Shown here in pieces: positions 62,747-64,000 of a DNA stretch of 64,000 bases; positions within the stretch are counted from its first letter, which is position 1; each line of letters begins with the position of its first letter. Origin of the DNA: Glandiceps talaboti (taxonomy: Eukaryota; Hemichordata; Enteropneusta; Spengelidae). The stretch is from assembly GCF_964340395.1 (NCBI RefSeq), contig NC_135553.1, positions 13,716,501-13,780,500 of the forward strand. Reading direction: 5' to 3'. The position numbers and the translations under genes are program-made. A model generated the notes under the pieces. That model ran no database searches, was not told the origin of the DNA, and saw only the letters and a program-made list of their open reading frames with translations.

Positions 62747-63507
62747 TTAGCCTTGACAACTGTAAATGAAAAAAGAGAAGAGTTACACAGTAATATCAGA
62801 ATTCTAATTAGAGTTGCACAATTGTAGAGTTACAAGTATAGTTTTTGTAGTTGATTAACTATGACATATTGTCGTTGTTGCAGCCTAACAATATTTCTTT
62901 CATACCGCCCATTCATGTTAGTGTTCACCGGCTCTGTTTTATACAACCACGCAGAAACTAGTAAGAAAGTACACATTCTACACTTACAGATAACAAGTTA
63001 ATGAACTGCAACTAGATGCAGACACGTGGGCGCCAATGTGTTGACGTCTACATTTGATGTCTGCATGGTGGTGCATCAGTTCATTAGACAAAATAGCACA
63101 AGAAAATGTCTTCAAACTTGATATCTTAAAGTGTGACATGTACAGTTTCTTAGTGGCTTCTGAGTGGTTGCATCATCAGAGCCAGTGAACACTAACATGA
63201 AATGAGTAGTTCGAAGAGCATCGCAAGCAACAATTGCATTTTCGAGTTTTTGTATGATTTTACATTATCAATTTTGAAAGTCAGTCACACCCTCAAAGTA
63301 TTTCATTGCATGATAAGAGATATGTCACTACGTGTCGATACCTTTTCCCCACAATATAAGTGTCCAGATTGTCTTTGTCGAATAGAATGGTAACTTAATT
63401 ACGTACTTGTTTGATTTCTTCAAGGGACCATGAGTGATGAAAGTACTGGTAGAGTCACCGTCATCAGACAGGTCAGAGATTTCTCTACGTTTACGTTCCT
63501 GACAGCC
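62747..63507 (-). CDS. Possible last two exons of a minus-strand gene entering from the right edge
   Basis: On the minus strand an acceptor (TTATTTACAG) precedes an open 101-nt exon, 63,407-63,507, reading GCQERKRREISDLSDDGDST then SFITHGPLKKSNK-like sequence, followed by donor GTACGT. A second acceptor (CATTTACAG) at 62,760 leads to a short exon that meets a stop four codons on (62,747). The family is unknown. The charged REISDLSDDGDS stretch looks coding. Upstream are three further copies of the acceptor and exon start (see the tandem repeat at 63,464-63,680). Confidence 0.25.
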
Positions 63508-63680
63508 CTGTAAATAAATAAATCAGACAGGTCAGAAATTTCTCTATGGTTACGTTTCTCACAGCCCTGTAAACAAATCAGACAGGTCAGAGATTGCTCT
63601 ACGGTTACGTTTCCCACAGCCCTGAAAATAAATCAGACAGGTACGGTCAGAGATTGCCCTGATACAGCCCTGGAAGAAAA
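63464..63680. repeat. Tandem repeat, about four units of 54-59 bp, each with a splice-acceptor-like site
   Basis: TCAGACAGGTCAGA recurs at about 63,464, 63,523, 63,578 and 63,632. On the minus strand each unit reads TTTACAG then GGCTGT and CGTAA, that is, the 3' splice site and exon start of the candidate minus-strand exon. Only the lowest-coordinate unit continues into a longer open exon. Confidence 0.75.
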
Positions 63681-64000
63681 TCGCAATAACAAGTGTAGGC
63701 TGTGTGCACATGCTCATAATGCTGATAATTCCATTGTGTTCAGCGAGGCGAAGTTAAACAGAGATTTCCATGAAACCTATTGGTTAAGACATATTTTATT
63801 TGCTTATCAAAATTACTGGAAATGTTACTTTTTCGTGTTTTTAGTCATCTTTACTCCAATCTCATTGGCAAAATGTGTCAATACAGGAATGGCATTTATC
63901 GGATTTAACATTCATTTATTATTGTATGGGTTTAATTGCTCACTGCTTGGCGTGAAAGCCGCCAAAAATTGGCTAGGTTGACAGAAAATCACTTGTCGCA

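Noticed and set aside
63736-63981. 81-codon plus-strand frame with hydrophobic stretches
   Set aside because: No family resemblance, no splice context or repeat support, and AT-rich sequence yields such frames by chance.

Overview
This window is eukaryotic nuclear DNA, AT-rich, with short exons, GT-AG introns of a few hundred bases to about 2 kb, and many decayed transposons. The non-LTR elements, the Ty3/Gypsy remnant and the gene families fit a marine invertebrate such as a lancelet, hemichordate or lophotrochozoan. The species cannot be fixed from the sequence. There is no sign of operons, tRNA, rRNA or CRISPR arrays.

The backbone is a tandem array of eight-exon genes on the + strand for a classical short-chain dehydrogenase/reductase (SDR) resembling 3-hydroxybutyrate dehydrogenase. 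Copy A (15-415) is only its last two exons. Copy B (3,354-8,617) and copy C (12,957-20,446) look intact from the Rossmann-fold exon to the stop. Copy D (53,644-60,902) is broken by a 1.9 kb hAT-type element inserted inside exon 2 and by a lost splice acceptor at exon 4. Exon lengths are identical in all full copies (176, 125, 123, 104, 73, 62, 54 and 93 nt). A start-codon exon upstream was not found. The duplicated unit carries a conserved minus-strand ORF upstream of each SDR gene, plus a decayed CR1-like LINE upstream of C and D. In D the LINE is itself split by a second, L2-like LINE.

Between copies C and D lies the most striking locus, a + strand gene at 27,554-41,702. I can join eleven exons in one unbroken frame (6,006 coding nt, predicted 2,001 aa). 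In order it encodes a KMT5A/SETD8-like SET methyltransferase domain, a CxxC micro-exon, about 62 serine/glutamine-rich repeats, acidic repeats, two zinc-finger-like motifs, a tyrosine-recombinase (phage-integrase/Crypton-like) domain with most catalytic residues present, and a C-terminal Myb/SANT-like segment. A histone-methyltransferase domain joined to a DNA-recombinase fold is the best candidate here for an undescribed system.

The rest is repeats: a Ty3/Gypsy pol remnant (about 1.1-2.6 kb), inverted blocks of a tandem-repeat element on either side of the first two SET exons (25.1-26.1 and 28.7-30.3 kb), perfect and near-perfect foldback palindromes (16.4, 24.9 and 43.2 kb), a 1.08 kb higher-order tandem repeat (45.2-50.3 kb), a short TIR element in copy D intron 4, and several microsatellites. 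A possible 3' end of a minus-strand gene lies near 62.7-63.5 kb.
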